A DNA stretch of 64,000 nt from an uncultured Leifsonia sp. (GCF_945957465.1 NZ_CAMFLC010000010.1:21926-85925), one strand, 5' to 3'. Shown: positions 1-10,753, counted from the stretch's first letter. Numbers and translations are program-made. The notes: a model not told the origin generated them from the letters alone.

Positions 1-1
1 C

Positions 2-1723
<1,722 letters not shown>

Positions 1724-1740
1724 CGCCTCACCCTGCTCCC

Positions 1741-1786
1741 AGACTGCCGACTGCTCTCAGACTGCCGACTGCTCTCAGACTGCCGA
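1741..1786. repeat. 18-bp tandem repeat, about 2.6 copies
   Basis: The unit AGACTGCCGACTGCTCTC occupies 1741-1758 and 1759-1776. A partial third copy (1777-1786) runs directly into the left arm of the following hairpin. The repeat lies in the gap after the pknL stop and has no coding role that I can see. Confidence 0.9.
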
Positions 1787-1841
1787 AGGGCACGTCGTGT
1801 TCGCTTCTCGCGCGGAAAAGCGACAACGACGTGCCCTTCGG
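1783..1841. terminator. Bidirectional hairpin terminator between pknL and aroG
   Basis: A perfect 16-bp inverted repeat pairs CCGAAGGGCACGTCGT (1783-1798) with ACGACGTGCCCTTCGG (1826-1841). Partial further pairing continues inward. It sits between two convergent genes and probably stops transcription from both. Confidence 0.8.
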
Positions 1842-1859
1842 AGGGTCGTCTCGCACGGG

Positions 1860-3230
1860 TCAGCCCTGGCTGAGCTCCTCAGCCACGAGGAACGCCAGTT
1901 CGAGCGACTGCATGTGGTTCAGGCGCGGGTCGCACAGCGACTCGTAGCGTGTCGCCAGCGTCTCCTCGTCGATGTGCTCCGAGCCGCCGAGGCACTCGGT
2001 GACGTCGTCGCCGGTGAGCTCCACGTGGATGCCGCCCGGGTGCGTGCCCGCCGCACGGTGCGCCTCGAAGAAGCCCTTGACCTCGTCCACGACGTCGTCG
2101 AAACGGCGCGTCTTGTAGCCATTCGGCGTCGTCAGCCCGTTGCCGTGCATCGGGTCGGTCACCCACAGCGGGTTGGCGTCCGAGCGCTTGACGGCCTCCA
2201 GCAGCGGAGGCAGGGCGTCGCGGATCGTGCCCGCGCCCATGCGCGTGATGAACGTGAGCCGGCCGGGCTCGCGCTCGGGGTCGAGCGCGTCGATCAGGCG
2301 GCGCATGTCGTCGGGCGTCGTCGACGGGCCGAGCTTGACGCCGATCGGGTTGCGGACGCGCGACAGGAAGTCGACGTGAGCGCCGTCGAGGTCGCGGGTG
2401 CGCTCCCCGATCCAGACGAAGTGCGCGGAGGTGTTGTACGGCGTCCCCGTGCGCGAGTCGATGCGGGTCATCGGACGCTCGTAGTCCATGAGCAGCGCCT
2501 CGTGGCTGGAGTAGAACTCCACGCGGGTGAGTTCGTCGAAGTCCGCTCCCGCGGCCTCCATGAACTTGATGGCCCGATCGATCTCGCGCGCGAGACCCTC
2601 ATAGCGCTGGTTGGCCGGGTTGGCCGCGAAGCCCCTGTTCCAGCTGTGCACCTCGCGCAGGTCGGCGAAGCCACCCTGGGTGAACGCGCGGATCAGGTTC
2701 AGGGTGGAGGCCGCGGTGTGGTAACCCTGGACGAGCCGGCGCGGGTCCGCGGTGCGCGACTCCGGGGTGAAGTCGTAGCCGTTGACGATGTCGCCTCGGT
2801 AGGCCGGCAGCGTCACGCCGCCGCGCGTCTCGGTGTCGCTCGAGCGCGGCTTGGCGAACTGGCCCGCCATGCGGCCCATCTTGATGACCGGCACCGACGC
2901 GCCGTACGTGAGCACGACCGCCATCTGCAGCACCGTCTTGACGCGGTTGCGGATCTGGTCTGCGGTCGCGCCGGCGAAAGTCTCGGCGCAGTCGCCGCCC
3001 TGGAGCAGGAAGGCGTTGCCCTGTGCGGCTCGGGCGAGCCGGGACCGCAGCTGGTCGACCTCACCGGCGAACACCAGCGGAGGCAGCGCGGCGATCTCGG
3101 CCGACGCTGCGGCAGCCGCCTCCGGGTCGGGCCACGTGGGCTGCTGCTTGATCGGAAGCGTGCGCCAATACTCCAGGCCCTCGATCACGGAGTCGTCAGC
3201 TTTCACGACGGGATCTGTGGTCTGCAGCAC
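1860..3230 (-). CDS. aroG: 3-deoxy-D-arabino-heptulosonate-7-phosphate synthase, class II
   Basis: This enzyme condenses phosphoenolpyruvate with erythrose 4-phosphate, the first step of the shikimate pathway, in the cytoplasm. The 456-residue length and the QGGDCAE motif (residues 77-83, containing the metal-binding cysteine) identify the plant-like class II family. Other conserved strings are GRMAGQFAKPRS and HSWNRGF. The start is GTG at 3230. No strong ribosome-binding site is visible, and a TAGGCT-like -10 lies about 45 nt upstream. It converges on pknL across a strong hairpin. In mycobacteria this enzyme is allosterically regulated and partners chorismate mutase; neither property can be read from the sequence. 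Confidence 0.95.
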   Translation of the reverse strand: MLQTTDPVVKADDSVIEGLEYWRTLPIKQQPTWPDPEAAAAASAEIAALPPLVFAGEVDQLRSRLARAAQGNAFLLQGGDCAETFAGATADQIRNRVKTVLQMAVVLTYGASVPVIKMGRMAGQFAKPRSSDTETRGGVTLPAYRGDIVNGYDFTPESRTADPRRLVQGYHTAASTLNLIRAFTQGGFADLREVHSWNRGFAANPANQRYEGLAREIDRAIKFMEAAGADFDELTRVEFYSSHEALLMDYERPMTRIDSRTGTPYNTSAHFVWIGERTRDLDGAHVDFLSRVRNPIGVKLGPSTTPDDMRRLIDALDPEREPGRLTFITRMGAGTIRDALPPLLEAVKRSDANPLWVTDPMHGNGLTTPNGYKTRRFDDVVDEVKGFFEAHRAAGTHPGGIHVELTGDDVTECLGGSEHIDEETLATRYESLCDPRLNHMQSLELAFLVAEELSQG

Positions 3231-3324
3231 TGTTCTGTTCCGCTCGGTCGGGTGGAAATGGGGATAACCGAGCCTATCGCGCCCGACGGGGGTCGTGCGC
3301 AGCGCGAACGGATTGTGACGCCGG

Positions 3325-4011
3325 TCAGGCGAGCGCCGCGCGCTTCTCCTTCACCGTGCTGGCGTACACGTCCACGTACTCCTGCGCACCGAGCGCGTGC
3401 AGTGCGTACATGATCTCGTCGGTGACCGAGCGCAGGATGAAGCGGTCGCCCTCCATGCCTTCGAAGCGCGAGAAGTCGAGCGGCTCACCGATGATGATGC
3501 CGATGCGGCCGATGCGGGGCAGGCGCTTGCCGATCGGCATGATCTCCGCCGTGTCCACCATGGCGACGGGGACGACAGGCACCCCCGCCTCCAGGATCAT
3601 CCGGGCGACGCCGGTGCGCCCACGGTACAGCTTGCCGTCCGGGCTGCGAGTGCCCTCCGGGTAGATCCCGAGGATCTCGCCGCGCGCCAGCACGGCCAGG
3701 CCGGTGTTGAGGGACGCCTCGGACGCCTTGCCGCCCGATCGGTCGATCGGCAGCTGCCCCGTGGCGTTCATGAACGCCTTGGTCGCCCAGCCCTTCAGTC
3801 CGCGCCGCGTGAAGTAGTCGCTCTTGGCGAGGAACGAGACGTGCCGGTCGACGACGAGCGGCAAGAAGATCGAGTCGATGAACGAGAGGTGGTTGCTCGC
3901 CAGGATCACGGCGCCGTCCGCCGGCACGTTCTCGATCCCCACGACCCAGGGGCGGAAGATTCCGCGCAGGATCGGACCCGCGATCAGGTTCTTCATCAGC
4001 CAGTAGAACAT
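3325..4011 (-). CDS. plsC: 1-acyl-sn-glycerol-3-phosphate acyltransferase (PlsC family)
   Basis: This membrane-associated acyltransferase is expected to transfer an acyl chain to lysophosphatidate during phospholipid synthesis. The catalytic NHxxxxD box reads NHLSFID (residues 40-46 from ATG 4011), and the substrate-binding EGTRS box follows at about residue 113. The protein is 228 residues. A GTG at 4068 in the same frame would add 19 arginine-rich residues; I prefer ATG 4011 because the hydrophobic MFYWLMKNL start is typical of the family. It lies 76 nt downstream of the glucokinase gene on the same strand and may be co-transcribed with it. The exact acyl acceptor is inferred from the family. 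Confidence 0.88.
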   Translation of the reverse strand: MFYWLMKNLIAGPILRGIFRPWVVGIENVPADGAVILASNHLSFIDSIFLPLVVDRHVSFLAKSDYFTRRGLKGWATKAFMNATGQLPIDRSGGKASEASLNTGLAVLARGEILGIYPEGTRSPDGKLYRGRTGVARMILEAGVPVVPVAMVDTAEIMPIGKRLPRIGRIGIIIGEPLDFSRFEGMEGDRFILRSVTDEIMYALHALGAQEYVDVYASTVKEKRAALA

Positions 4012-4087
4012 CGAACGAAAGCCTACTGCCCCGCGCGTCGCGACGGGAGGTGCGGCGCGACGGCGCACCGACCGTCGGCGCGCTCCC

Positions 4088-5035
4088 TCAGAGCGAGGCG
4101 TGCAGGCGGGCGAGGTCCGCCGCGCCGACCACGCCCGCGTCGTTCACGAGCTCGGCGATCTTGAACTCGGGCTCGGGGTGGAAGCCCCGCGCGGGCAGGT
4201 TCTCGAGGTAGGCCAGCCGGATCGGCTCCAGCAGCAGCTCGCCCGCCTGCGCCACACCGCCGCCGAAGACGAAGAGCTGCGGGTCCAGGATCGCACCGAG
4301 GCTCGCGCAGGCCTGGCCGAGCCAGTCGCCGAGCTGCCGGAGGGCGGCGAGCGCCCCCGGGTCGCCCGCCATGATGAGCGCGGAGATGTCCGAACCGGTC
4401 AGCGAGCCGTTGCGGCTGCGCACGTCGGCGAGCACCTGGCCGATTCCTCCCGCGTCGGCCAGCTCGTTCGCCATGCGCTGCAGCGCGCGCCCGGAGCCGT
4501 ACTGCTCGATACAGCCGTGCGCACCGCAGCCGCAGGGCAGGCCGCCCGGAACGACGCGCATGTGGCCGATCTCGGCCCCGGCGCCGAAACCTCCACGGAA
4601 CAGCCGGTCGTTGCTCACGATGGCGCCGCCGACCCCGGTGCCGATGGTCAGGATGACCATGTCGCTCACCAGGCGCCCGGCCCCGTAGCGGAACTCGGCC
4701 CAACCGGCTGCGTTCGCGTCGTTCTCGATGATGACCGGGAGGTCGATCCGCTTCTCGAGCTTCTCGCGGAACGGCTCGTGCCTCCAGTTGATGTTGGGGG
4801 CGTAGTAGACGATCGACTGCGCGGCGTCGATGAACCCGGCCGCGGCCACACCGGCCCCCGCGATCTCCTCCGGACCGTCGGAGAGGCGTTCGATCATCGC
4901 GACGACGGCGTTCTCGATCTCCGCCGGACGGCTGGCGTCAGTGGGCACGCGGTCTTCGCGCACGATGGTGCCGAACTCGTCGACGACCGCCCCGGCGATC
5001 TTGGTCCCGCCGATGTCGATTCCGATGGCGTGCAC
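4088..5035 (-). CDS. glk: ROK-family glucokinase
   Basis: It phosphorylates glucose to glucose 6-phosphate in the cytoplasm. The 315-residue protein has the ATP-binding DIGGTK (residues 7-12), catalytic ENDAN (104-108), ExGH (155-158) and the ROK zinc motif CGCGAHGC (168-175). There is no N-terminal winged helix, so it is the kinase type and not a ROK repressor. The start is GTG 5035 behind a GGAAGGGG ribosome-binding site. The polyphosphate glucokinase (PpgK) family is a less likely alternative. It is transcribed divergently from fadD across a 164-bp gap. Confidence 0.9.
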   Translation of the reverse strand: MHAIGIDIGGTKIAGAVVDEFGTIVREDRVPTDASRPAEIENAVVAMIERLSDGPEEIAGAGVAAAGFIDAAQSIVYYAPNINWRHEPFREKLEKRIDLPVIIENDANAAGWAEFRYGAGRLVSDMVILTIGTGVGGAIVSNDRLFRGGFGAGAEIGHMRVVPGGLPCGCGAHGCIEQYGSGRALQRMANELADAGGIGQVLADVRSRNGSLTGSDISALIMAGDPGALAALRQLGDWLGQACASLGAILDPQLFVFGGGVAQAGELLLEPIRLAYLENLPARGFHPEPEFKIAELVNDAGVVGAADLARLHASL

Positions 5036-5124
5036 GGGCGAGCCCCTTCCGGGTAGGCGCTTCTCAGGCGGTGGGTGGGAGGCGCGGGACGAGCCGGTCG
5101 GAGGAGACTCTCTGCCGCACCATC

Positions 5125-5133
5125 TAGAGTGTA
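5125..5133. promoter_or_regulatory. Overlapping divergent -10 elements between glk and fadD
   Basis: TAGAGT (5125-5130) on the plus strand and TACACT (complement of 5128-5133) on the minus strand overlap. They could serve fadD and glk respectively. The -35 elements are weak by eye, so this is tentative. Confidence 0.35.
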
Positions 5134-5199
5134 ATCAACCACTGCGAGCCGAAGCCATTCGGCCCGATGACCCGCCCGCCCGGTATCGAGGGAGCTACC

Positions 5200-7020
5200 G
5201 TGAACCAGTTCGAAATCCCCGCACTCGTCCCCGCCGACCCGGAGGCCAACGCGACGGACCTGCTCGTGCAGCGGGTCGCAGCCTCTCCGGACGCCGCGCT
5301 GTTCAGCCGGCCGGACGGCGACGGCTGGAGGGACGTGACGGCCGCTGAGTTCCTCCGCCAGGTCATCGCTCTGGCGAAGGGCCTCGTCGCCGCGGGCATC
5401 CAGCCCGGCGACAAGATCGGCCTGATGTGCAAGACCCGGTACGAATGGACGCTGATCGATTTCGCGACCTGGTTCGCGGGCGCGGTGCTCGTGCCGATCT
5501 ACGAGACCTCCTCCCCCGCTCAGGTGCAGTGGAACATGTCCGACTCCGGCGCGATCGCCGTGATCCTCGAAGATGCGGAGATGTTCTCGCGGTTCGACGA
5601 GGTGCACCCCGACCTCCCCCTCATCCAGAACGTGTGGCAGCTCCACCTCGGCGATCTCGAGAAGCTCGCCAACGCGGGCGCCGACGTGCCCGACGACGAG
5701 ATCGAACGGCGCAGGAACCTCGCGCGCGGCGAGGACATCGGCACCCTGATCTACACCTCCGGCTCCACGGGACGCCCCAAGGGCTGCGTGATCACCCACT
5801 CCAACTTCGTGGAGCTGTCGCGGAACGCGACCGAGGCCCTCGACGAAGTCCTGCAGGGCGCCTCCACGCTGCTGTTCATCACGACGGCGCACGTGTTCGC
5901 GCGTTTCATCGCCGTGCTGTGCGTCAACGCCGGGGTGAAGGTGGGCCACCAAGCCGACACCAAGCAGCTGCTCCCCGCGCTCGCGAGCTTCAAGCCGACC
6001 TTCCTGCTCGCGGTGCCGCGCGTGTTCGAGAAGGTCTACAACTCCGCCGAGCAGAAGGCCGAGGCCGGCGGCCGCGGCAAGATCTTCCGAGCAGCGGCCG
6101 ACGTCGCCGTCGAGCACTCGAAGGCCGTTGAGGCCGGATCGGTGCCCTTCGGCCTCAAGCTCAAGTTCGCCCTGTACGACCGGCTGGTGTTCTCCAAGCT
6201 GCGCGCGGCCATGGGCGGCCGCGTGAAGTACGCGGTCTCGGGCTCCGCCCCGCTCGGCTCGCACCTCGGCCACTTCTTCCACAGCCTCGGCATCAAGATC
6301 CTGGAGGGCTACGGCCTCACCGAGACCACGGCGCCCGCGACGGTCAACCGACCGGACATGTTCAAGATCGGCACCGTCGGTCCGGTCCTCCCCGGCGTCG
6401 CCGTGCGCCTCGTCGAGGACGGCGAGATCGAGGTCAAGGGCGTCAACGTCTTCAAGGAGTACTGGAAGAATCCCGAGGCGACGGCCGCCGCCTTCGACGA
6501 CGGCTGGTTCCGCACCGGCGACCTGGGCAGCCTGGACGACGACGGCTACCTGACGATCACGGGGCGCAAGAAGGAGATCATCGTCACCGCCGGCGGCAAG
6601 AACGTCTCGCCCGCTGTGCTGGAGGACCCGATCCGCGCGAACCCGCTCGTCGGGCAGGTGATCGTGGTCGGTGACCAGAAGCCGTTCATCGCCGCGCTGG
6701 TCACACTCGACACCGAGATGCTGCCGACCTGGCTCGCGAACAACGGCGAGGACAAGGACATGACCCTCGCGGAGGCCTCCGTCAACCCGGCGGTGAACGC
6801 CGAGATCCAGCGCGCGATCGACGCCGCCAACCAGGGCGTGTCGCGCGCGGAGAGCATCCGCAAGTTCGTCATCCTGGCCACCGAGCTCACCGAGGCGAGC
6901 GGACACCTCACGCCCAAGCTCAGCATCAAGCGCAACGTCATCCTCTCCGACTTCGCCGACGTCATCGACGGCGTCTACAGCGGCAACCCCAGCACCCAGG
7001 GCATCTCCCTCGCCCACTAA
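5200..7020 (+). CDS. fadD15: Long-chain acyl-CoA synthetase, FadD15 type (AMP-forming)
   Basis: It activates fatty acids to acyl-CoA through an acyl-adenylate. The AMP-binding signature YTSGSTGRPKG begins near residue 184. Later motifs include EGYGLTETT, the hinge region WFRTGDLG and the C-terminal GRKKEIIVTAGGKN. Length is 606 residues, normal for the family. The start is GTG 5200, five nt after a clear GAGGGAG ribosome-binding site (5188-5194); an in-frame ATG at 5167 lacks such a site. Its stop overlaps the 3' end of the convergent nuclease gene by 4 nt. Synteny with aroG and plsC supports the FadD15 assignment. Confidence 0.92.
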   Translation: MNQFEIPALVPADPEANATDLLVQRVAASPDAALFSRPDGDGWRDVTAAEFLRQVIALAKGLVAAGIQPGDKIGLMCKTRYEWTLIDFATWFAGAVLVPIYETSSPAQVQWNMSDSGAIAVILEDAEMFSRFDEVHPDLPLIQNVWQLHLGDLEKLANAGADVPDDEIERRRNLARGEDIGTLIYTSGSTGRPKGCVITHSNFVELSRNATEALDEVLQGASTLLFITTAHVFARFIAVLCVNAGVKVGHQADTKQLLPALASFKPTFLLAVPRVFEKVYNSAEQKAEAGGRGKIFRAAADVAVEHSKAVEAGSVPFGLKLKFALYDRLVFSKLRAAMGGRVKYAVSGSAPLGSHLGHFFHSLGIKILEGYGLTETTAPATVNRPDMFKIGTVGPVLPGVAVRLVEDGEIEVKGVNVFKEYWKNPEATAAAFDDGWFRTGDLGSLDDDGYLTITGRKKEIIVTAGGKNVSPAVLEDPIRANPLVGQVIVVGDQKPFIAALVTLDTEMLPTWLANNGEDKDMTLAEASVNPAVNAEIQRAIDAANQGVSRAESIRKFVILATELTEASGHLTPKLSIKRNVILSDFADVIDGVYSGNPSTQGISLAH

Positions 7021-7865
7021 CCCCGACATTCGTCACGAATGTCGACTTTCGTGCCACGAATGTCGACATTCGTGACGAATCTTCGAAGGCGCTCGTAGAA
7101 GGCCGCGCGATCCTGGAAGAGGTCGCGAGCGGTGACCCGTACGACGTGCCATCCCTCGGCTTCCAGGAGGTCTCGACGCTCGATGTCGGTGTGCCACTGA
7201 CGTTGGTCGACACGGTGCCCGTCGCCCTCGTACTCGAACGCCAGGCGCCGGTGCGGGATGCTCAGGTCCGGGTGCAGCACCAGCCTCCCCTGTCGCACCG
7301 TCACCGGATGATTGACGTCGAGACCGGTGAAGCCGTACTCCTCCAACAGCAACCGGAGCAGGGACTCGGGACGCGAATCAGCGCCCTGACGTATCCGCGG
7401 AAGTGCCCACACCCGCTTACGGGATCCCTTCGTGCGGTGCAACGCGCCGGCCGCGCCCATGAGGTCCTGGAGGCCCGCCACGGCCTCTCGCCTGCGAGAG
7501 CCGACGAGGTGATCACCCGCAGCGACCAGGTCTTCACGGTCGAGAACCCCCGACAACTGACACCACACGTTCGCCGGCGAACAGACGGGTAGGCCATCGA
7601 TGACTCGACCGTCGATGCTCCCGAGGCTGTGCCCGCGCACGCCGCGACCGCGGGGCGGTGTGCGCGGGAATTCTACGGAGACGTGCAAGGGTCCTTCCGC
7701 CAGCCGCGCGGGGAGCGGTATGCCGAGAAGCGCGGCACCGGTCTGGTGGCTGAAGTACGCGCCATCGGACATGAGCGGAAGGTAGGCCAAGCACAAGTCC
7801 CGCAAACCTTGCGGCACAGTCGGCAGGTGCACGGAGTGAAACGGACTGTGAGATGGAATTCGCAT
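7017..7865 (-). CDS. DUF559/Vsr-like endonuclease-fold protein with AbiEi-like N terminus
   Basis: This 282-residue protein probably has a restriction-endonuclease-like fold at its C-terminal end. PESLL (166-170), HPDLSI (198-203), EYEGDGH (211-217), then HTDIERRD (225-232) resemble the DUF559/Vsr catalytic core. The N-terminal region resembles the winged-helix/AbiEi-type proteins common in Microbacteriaceae. Function is unknown; DNA cleavage is an inference. The gene is bounded by a perfect 58-bp inverted repeat (7024-7081 and 7956-8013), and the left copy encodes residues 263-282. The ATG at 7865 lies 6 nt after a CACGAT hexamer, so the mRNA may be leaderless; a GAGGGG just before the ATG is too close to serve as a normal ribosome-binding site. 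Confidence 0.75.
   Translation of the reverse strand: MRIPSHSPFHSVHLPTVPQGLRDLCLAYLPLMSDGAYFSHQTGAALLGIPLPARLAEGPLHVSVEFPRTPPRGRGVRGHSLGSIDGRVIDGLPVCSPANVWCQLSGVLDREDLVAAGDHLVGSRRREAVAGLQDLMGAAGALHRTKGSRKRVWALPRIRQGADSRPESLLRLLLEEYGFTGLDVNHPVTVRQGRLVLHPDLSIPHRRLAFEYEGDGHRVDQRQWHTDIERRDLLEAEGWHVVRVTARDLFQDRAAFYERLRRFVTNVDIRGTKVDIRDECRG
7024..7081. repeat. Left copy of a 58-bp inverted repeat made of nested palindromes
   Basis: The repeat begins 3 nt after the fadD stop codon. It contains three overlapping palindromes of about 21 bp built on CATTCGT/ACGAATG and joined by GTCGAC. It is the exact reverse complement of 7956-8013. It can fold as a hairpin and may act as the fadD terminator. It also encodes the C-terminal 20 residues of the nuclease gene. 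Confidence 0.95.
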
Positions 7866-7871
7866 CCCCTC

Positions 7872-7877
7872 ATCGTG
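7872..7877 (-). promoter_or_regulatory. Putative -10 (CACGAT) for a leaderless nuclease mRNA
   Basis: CACGAT on the minus strand ends 6 nt before ATG 7865, the same geometry as at ku. The -35 is poor. Confidence 0.4.
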
Positions 7878-7955
7878 GCGAGGTGCACACTCGCAGCGTC
7901 GCGTGCCGCCGCATCTGTGGACAACGCGCCCCAGCCCCGCACTGTGCGGACGCGC

Positions 7956-8013
7956 GATTCGTCACGAATGTCGACATTCGTGGCACGAAAGTCGACATTC
8001 GTGACGAATGTCG
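7956..8013. repeat. Right copy of the 58-bp inverted repeat
   Basis: This is a perfect inverted copy of 7024-7081. On the minus strand it begins 3 nt after the stop codon of the SDR gene, mirroring the left copy, which begins 3 nt after the fadD stop. It is probably also a terminator. Confidence 0.95.
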
Positions 8014-8016
8014 CGG

Positions 8017-8865
8017 TTAGAGTTCGTCGCGCCAGGAGTGGGTGGGGGCGTAGCCCAGGATGCGGCGGGCCTTGTCGATCGAGAGGAGGGTGTCGTTGTT
8101 GTCGAGGTCGTCGCGCTTCAGCGGGACGCCGGGGAAGACCTCGGCGATCAACTCGGCGTTGGGACGACTCATCACGGTGTCGGCCGCGGCGATGATGAAC
8201 CGGTCGAAGCCGGTGGTGTCCCACTCCAGTGCCCGCATGATCGCCTGGGCGCCGTCGCGGGCGTCGATGTAGCCCCACAGGTTCCACTTGCGCGCGCGTG
8301 CATCCGCGTCGTACGACGGGAAGGCCGCATAGTCCGACGGCTCCATCACGTTCGAGAACCGCAGCGCGACGATCTTCAGCGCCGGGTCCCAGCGCACCAG
8401 TTCGATCGCCATCTGCTCCTCGAGGTGCTTGACCAGGGAGTACGTCGACTCCGGACGCGCCGGGTAGTCCTCGTCGACCGGGATGTACGGCGGCGGCACG
8501 TCGAACGGGAGGCCGAGCACGGTCTCGCTCGACGCGTACACGACGTTGCGGATGCCGGCGCGACGCGCGGCCTGGAACACGTTGTAGGTGACCCGGATGT
8601 TGTTGTGGAACGTCGCGACGTCACTCAGGATGCCGGGCGCCGGGATCGCCGCCAGGTGCACGATCGCGTCGAAGCCGTCGTGGAGGTCGTTGACGCCGAG
8701 GATGGCGTCCAGCGTCTGGCCGAAATCGGTGAGGTCGACCCGGACGAAGCCGGCGCCGCGCTCTCCCGTCGCATCCAGATTGACGACGGTGTGGCCCGCC
8801 GCACGTAGTTCACGCACGACGGTGCGTCCGAGCTTTCCCGATCCTCCGGTGACTGCGATGTCCAT
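8017..8865 (-). CDS. NAD(P)-dependent epimerase/dehydratase (extended SDR family)
   Basis: The 282-residue protein is a Rossmann-fold oxidoreductase. It has the nucleotide-binding TGGSGKLG (residues 6-13), HLAAIP after the fourth strand, an SSE segment in the serine position, and the catalytic YSLVK. This is the signature of extended short-chain dehydrogenases acting on nucleotide sugars or related substrates. The substrate cannot be read from the sequence. It is preceded by a TAGACT hexamer 7 nt before ATG 8865. A nested-palindrome repeat follows its stop codon by 3 nt. Confidence 0.85.
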   Translation of the reverse strand: MDIAVTGGSGKLGRTVVRELRAAGHTVVNLDATGERGAGFVRVDLTDFGQTLDAILGVNDLHDGFDAIVHLAAIPAPGILSDVATFHNNIRVTYNVFQAARRAGIRNVVYASSETVLGLPFDVPPPYIPVDEDYPARPESTYSLVKHLEEQMAIELVRWDPALKIVALRFSNVMEPSDYAAFPSYDADARARKWNLWGYIDARDGAQAIMRALEWDTTGFDRFIIAAADTVMSRPNAELIAEVFPGVPLKRDDLDNNDTLLSIDKARRILGYAPTHSWRDEL

Positions 8866-8872
8866 GGGATCG

Positions 8873-8878
8873 AGTCTA
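8873..8878 (-). promoter_or_regulatory. -10 hexamer TAGACT of a leaderless promoter (SDR gene)
   Basis: TAGACT on the minus strand ends 7 nt before ATG 8865. No Shine-Dalgarno sequence is present. Confidence 0.55.
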
Positions 8879-8886
8879 GACGGACG

Positions 8887-9378
8887 CTAGAACCAGTCGC
8901 TCTCGCGCACCTGACGCATCGCTTCGCGCCGGGTCTCCTTGTCGAGGCGGTCGAGGTACAACCGGCCGTCGAGGTGGTCGGTCTCGTGCTGGAGCGCCTG
9001 GGCCATGACCCCGGTGCCCGACAGCTCGATCTCGTTGCCCTCGAGGTCGATGCCGCGCACCCGCGCGAACGGGTAGCGGGCGGTCTTGAACCACAGGCCG
9101 GGCACCGACAGGCAGCCTTCGTCGACGAGTTCGGGCTCGCCCGACACCTCCACCAGCTCGGGGTTGATGATGTAGCCGATCTCGCCGTCCACGTTGTAGC
9201 TGAACGCCCGCAGGCCGACCCCGATCTGCGGGGCGGCGACGCCGGCGCGGCCGGGCGGCACGACGCTGTCGATCAGGTCCTCGACGAGGCCCCTGACGCC
9301 GTCGTCGATCTCGCGGACCGGTTCGGACGGAGTCTTGAGGACGGGGTCGCCGAACAGGCGGATCTGGCGTTCGGTCAC
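8887..9378 (-). CDS. def: Peptide deformylase
   Basis: It removes the formyl group from the N-terminal methionine of new proteins. All three family motifs are present in the 163-residue protein: GVAAPQIG (46-53), EGCLSVPG (87-94, metal-binding Cys) and HETDH (131-135, metal-binding histidines and catalytic Glu). The start is GTG 9378, with GAGGAG placed 6 nt upstream. It lies downstream of the MinD-like gene on the same strand. Confidence 0.96.
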   Translation of the reverse strand: MTERQIRLFGDPVLKTPSEPVREIDDGVRGLVEDLIDSVVPPGRAGVAAPQIGVGLRAFSYNVDGEIGYIINPELVEVSGEPELVDEGCLSVPGLWFKTARYPFARVRGIDLEGNEIELSGTGVMAQALQHETDHLDGRLYLDRLDKETRREAMRQVRESDWF

Positions 9379-9427
9379 GGGGATCTCCTCGGGCGCGCGC
9401 AGGGCGCGATCACTGCGGACGGGTGGT

Positions 9428-10753
9428 TCAGGCGCGCTCGGCCGGCAGGCCCTCGACCACGAGTGCGGCGAGGGCGCGAGCCGAGAGCTTGGTCAGCGGC
9501 TTGAGGTCCTTCCAGGACACCACCGAGCCGGCGGCCAGCTGCGGGTCGTACGGGATGCGGACGATCTCGCGCACCCGCGAACGGAAGTGCGACTCGATCT
9601 CCTCGAGCTTGACCAGGTTCGTGGCGTGGGTGGCGGTATTGAGGGCGACCACCGCATTCCGTACGAGGTCCGTGTAGCCGTTGGCCTCGAGCCAGGTGAG
9701 CGTCTCGGAGGCGAGACGCGCCTCGTCGACGCTGCCGCCGGACACGATCACCAGCGAGTCGGCCCGCTGGAGCGTCGCGCGCATCACCGAGTGGACGATG
9801 CCCGTTCCGCAGTCGGTCAGCACGATGGAGTAGAACCGGGCCGACAGATCCGCGACGACGTTGTAATCGTTCTCGTCGAAAGCCTCCGACAGCAGCGGAT
9901 CGGTGTCGGATGCCAGGATGTCGAGCCGGGTCTCGTCGCGTGAGACGAGCGCTGAGAAGTCGGTGAAGCCGCCGATGCTCGCCGCCTTGTGGACGACGTC
10001 GCGCACGGTCGCCCTGGTCTGCTTGGGGACGCGCTCCGAGAGCGTACCGCGGTCGGGGTTGGCATCGATCGCGATGATGCGGTCTTCGCGCGCATCGGCC
10101 AGCGCCATCCCGAGCAGGGTGGTGACGGTCGTCTTGCCGACCCCGCCTTTGCGCGTCAGCACGGGGACGAATCGCGTGCCGCCCTCGAACTGCTTCTGGA
10201 TGCGGTGGTCGAGCTCCTTGCGCGCACGCACCTTCGCGGAGTCGCCGAGGTTCACCGTGCGGAACGTGACGTTGTACACGAACCGCTGCCACGGGCCCTC
10301 CGGCCCCGGCCGCGTCTTGCGGTTGACCTCCAGCAAGCGGTCGGCGGTCAGCATGGCGGCCGGCTCGGGCTGCGGCGAGTGCTCGCCGCGCAGCCGGTCC
10401 CGACGCGACTGGCCGAACGCCTCGGCGTGCCCTTCGGCGCCGGGCGGCGGAACAGAACCGCTCGCGGCCGGGTCCGACTCCGTCGACGTCGGAGAAGCCG
10501 CGAGCCGCGATGCGACGATGGCGACGGACGTGGTCGTCGGGTCGGTCGGCGACTCCACGAAGCCCGGATTCACGGGGACGTCGTCGATCGCGACCGCGGC
10601 CTCGTCCTCCGGGATCTCTTGGGGCGGGGACGGCGGCAGGTCGACGGCGATGCTCAGCGTCGTGTCGACCTCGAGCGGCGACGGTCGGAAGCTGGGCTTC
10701 TCGTTCGCCGCCTCGAGGTCGCCGCGTTGCGGCTCCTCCGGCTTGTCGGCCAC
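9428..10753 (-). CDS. MinD/ParA-like ATPase with long disordered N-terminal region
   Basis: About the first 180 residues are low-complexity and rich in Pro, Glu and Ala. A deviant Walker A follows, RKGGVGKTT, with a DANPD switch I-like segment and a VLTDCGTG Walker B-like segment. This places it with MinD/ParA ATPases. The layout (disordered head plus MinD domain) resembles actinobacterial proteins such as EspI, but no ESX genes are nearby. GTG 10753 is preferred over GTG 10762 because AAGGAG lies 8 nt before 10753. Role unknown; positioning or secretion-linked ATPase functions are possible. Confidence 0.75.
   Translation of the reverse strand: MADKPEEPQRGDLEAANEKPSFRPSPLEVDTTLSIAVDLPPSPPQEIPEDEAAVAIDDVPVNPGFVESPTDPTTTSVAIVASRLAASPTSTESDPAASGSVPPPGAEGHAEAFGQSRRDRLRGEHSPQPEPAAMLTADRLLEVNRKTRPGPEGPWQRFVYNVTFRTVNLGDSAKVRARKELDHRIQKQFEGGTRFVPVLTRKGGVGKTTVTTLLGMALADAREDRIIAIDANPDRGTLSERVPKQTRATVRDVVHKAASIGGFTDFSALVSRDETRLDILASDTDPLLSEAFDENDYNVVADLSARFYSIVLTDCGTGIVHSVMRATLQRADSLVIVSGGSVDEARLASETLTWLEANGYTDLVRNAVVALNTATHATNLVKLEEIESHFRSRVREIVRIPYDPQLAAGSVVSWKDLKPLTKLSARALAALVVEGLPAERA

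Noticed and set aside
1741..1786. CRISPR array
   Set aside because: Direct tandem units with no spacers and no cas genes; simple tandem repeat.
7024..8013. Insertion sequence with terminal inverted repeats
   Set aside because: The gene between the repeats has no transposase motif and no target-site duplication was seen, so it is reported as an inverted-repeat-bounded gene and not as an IS.
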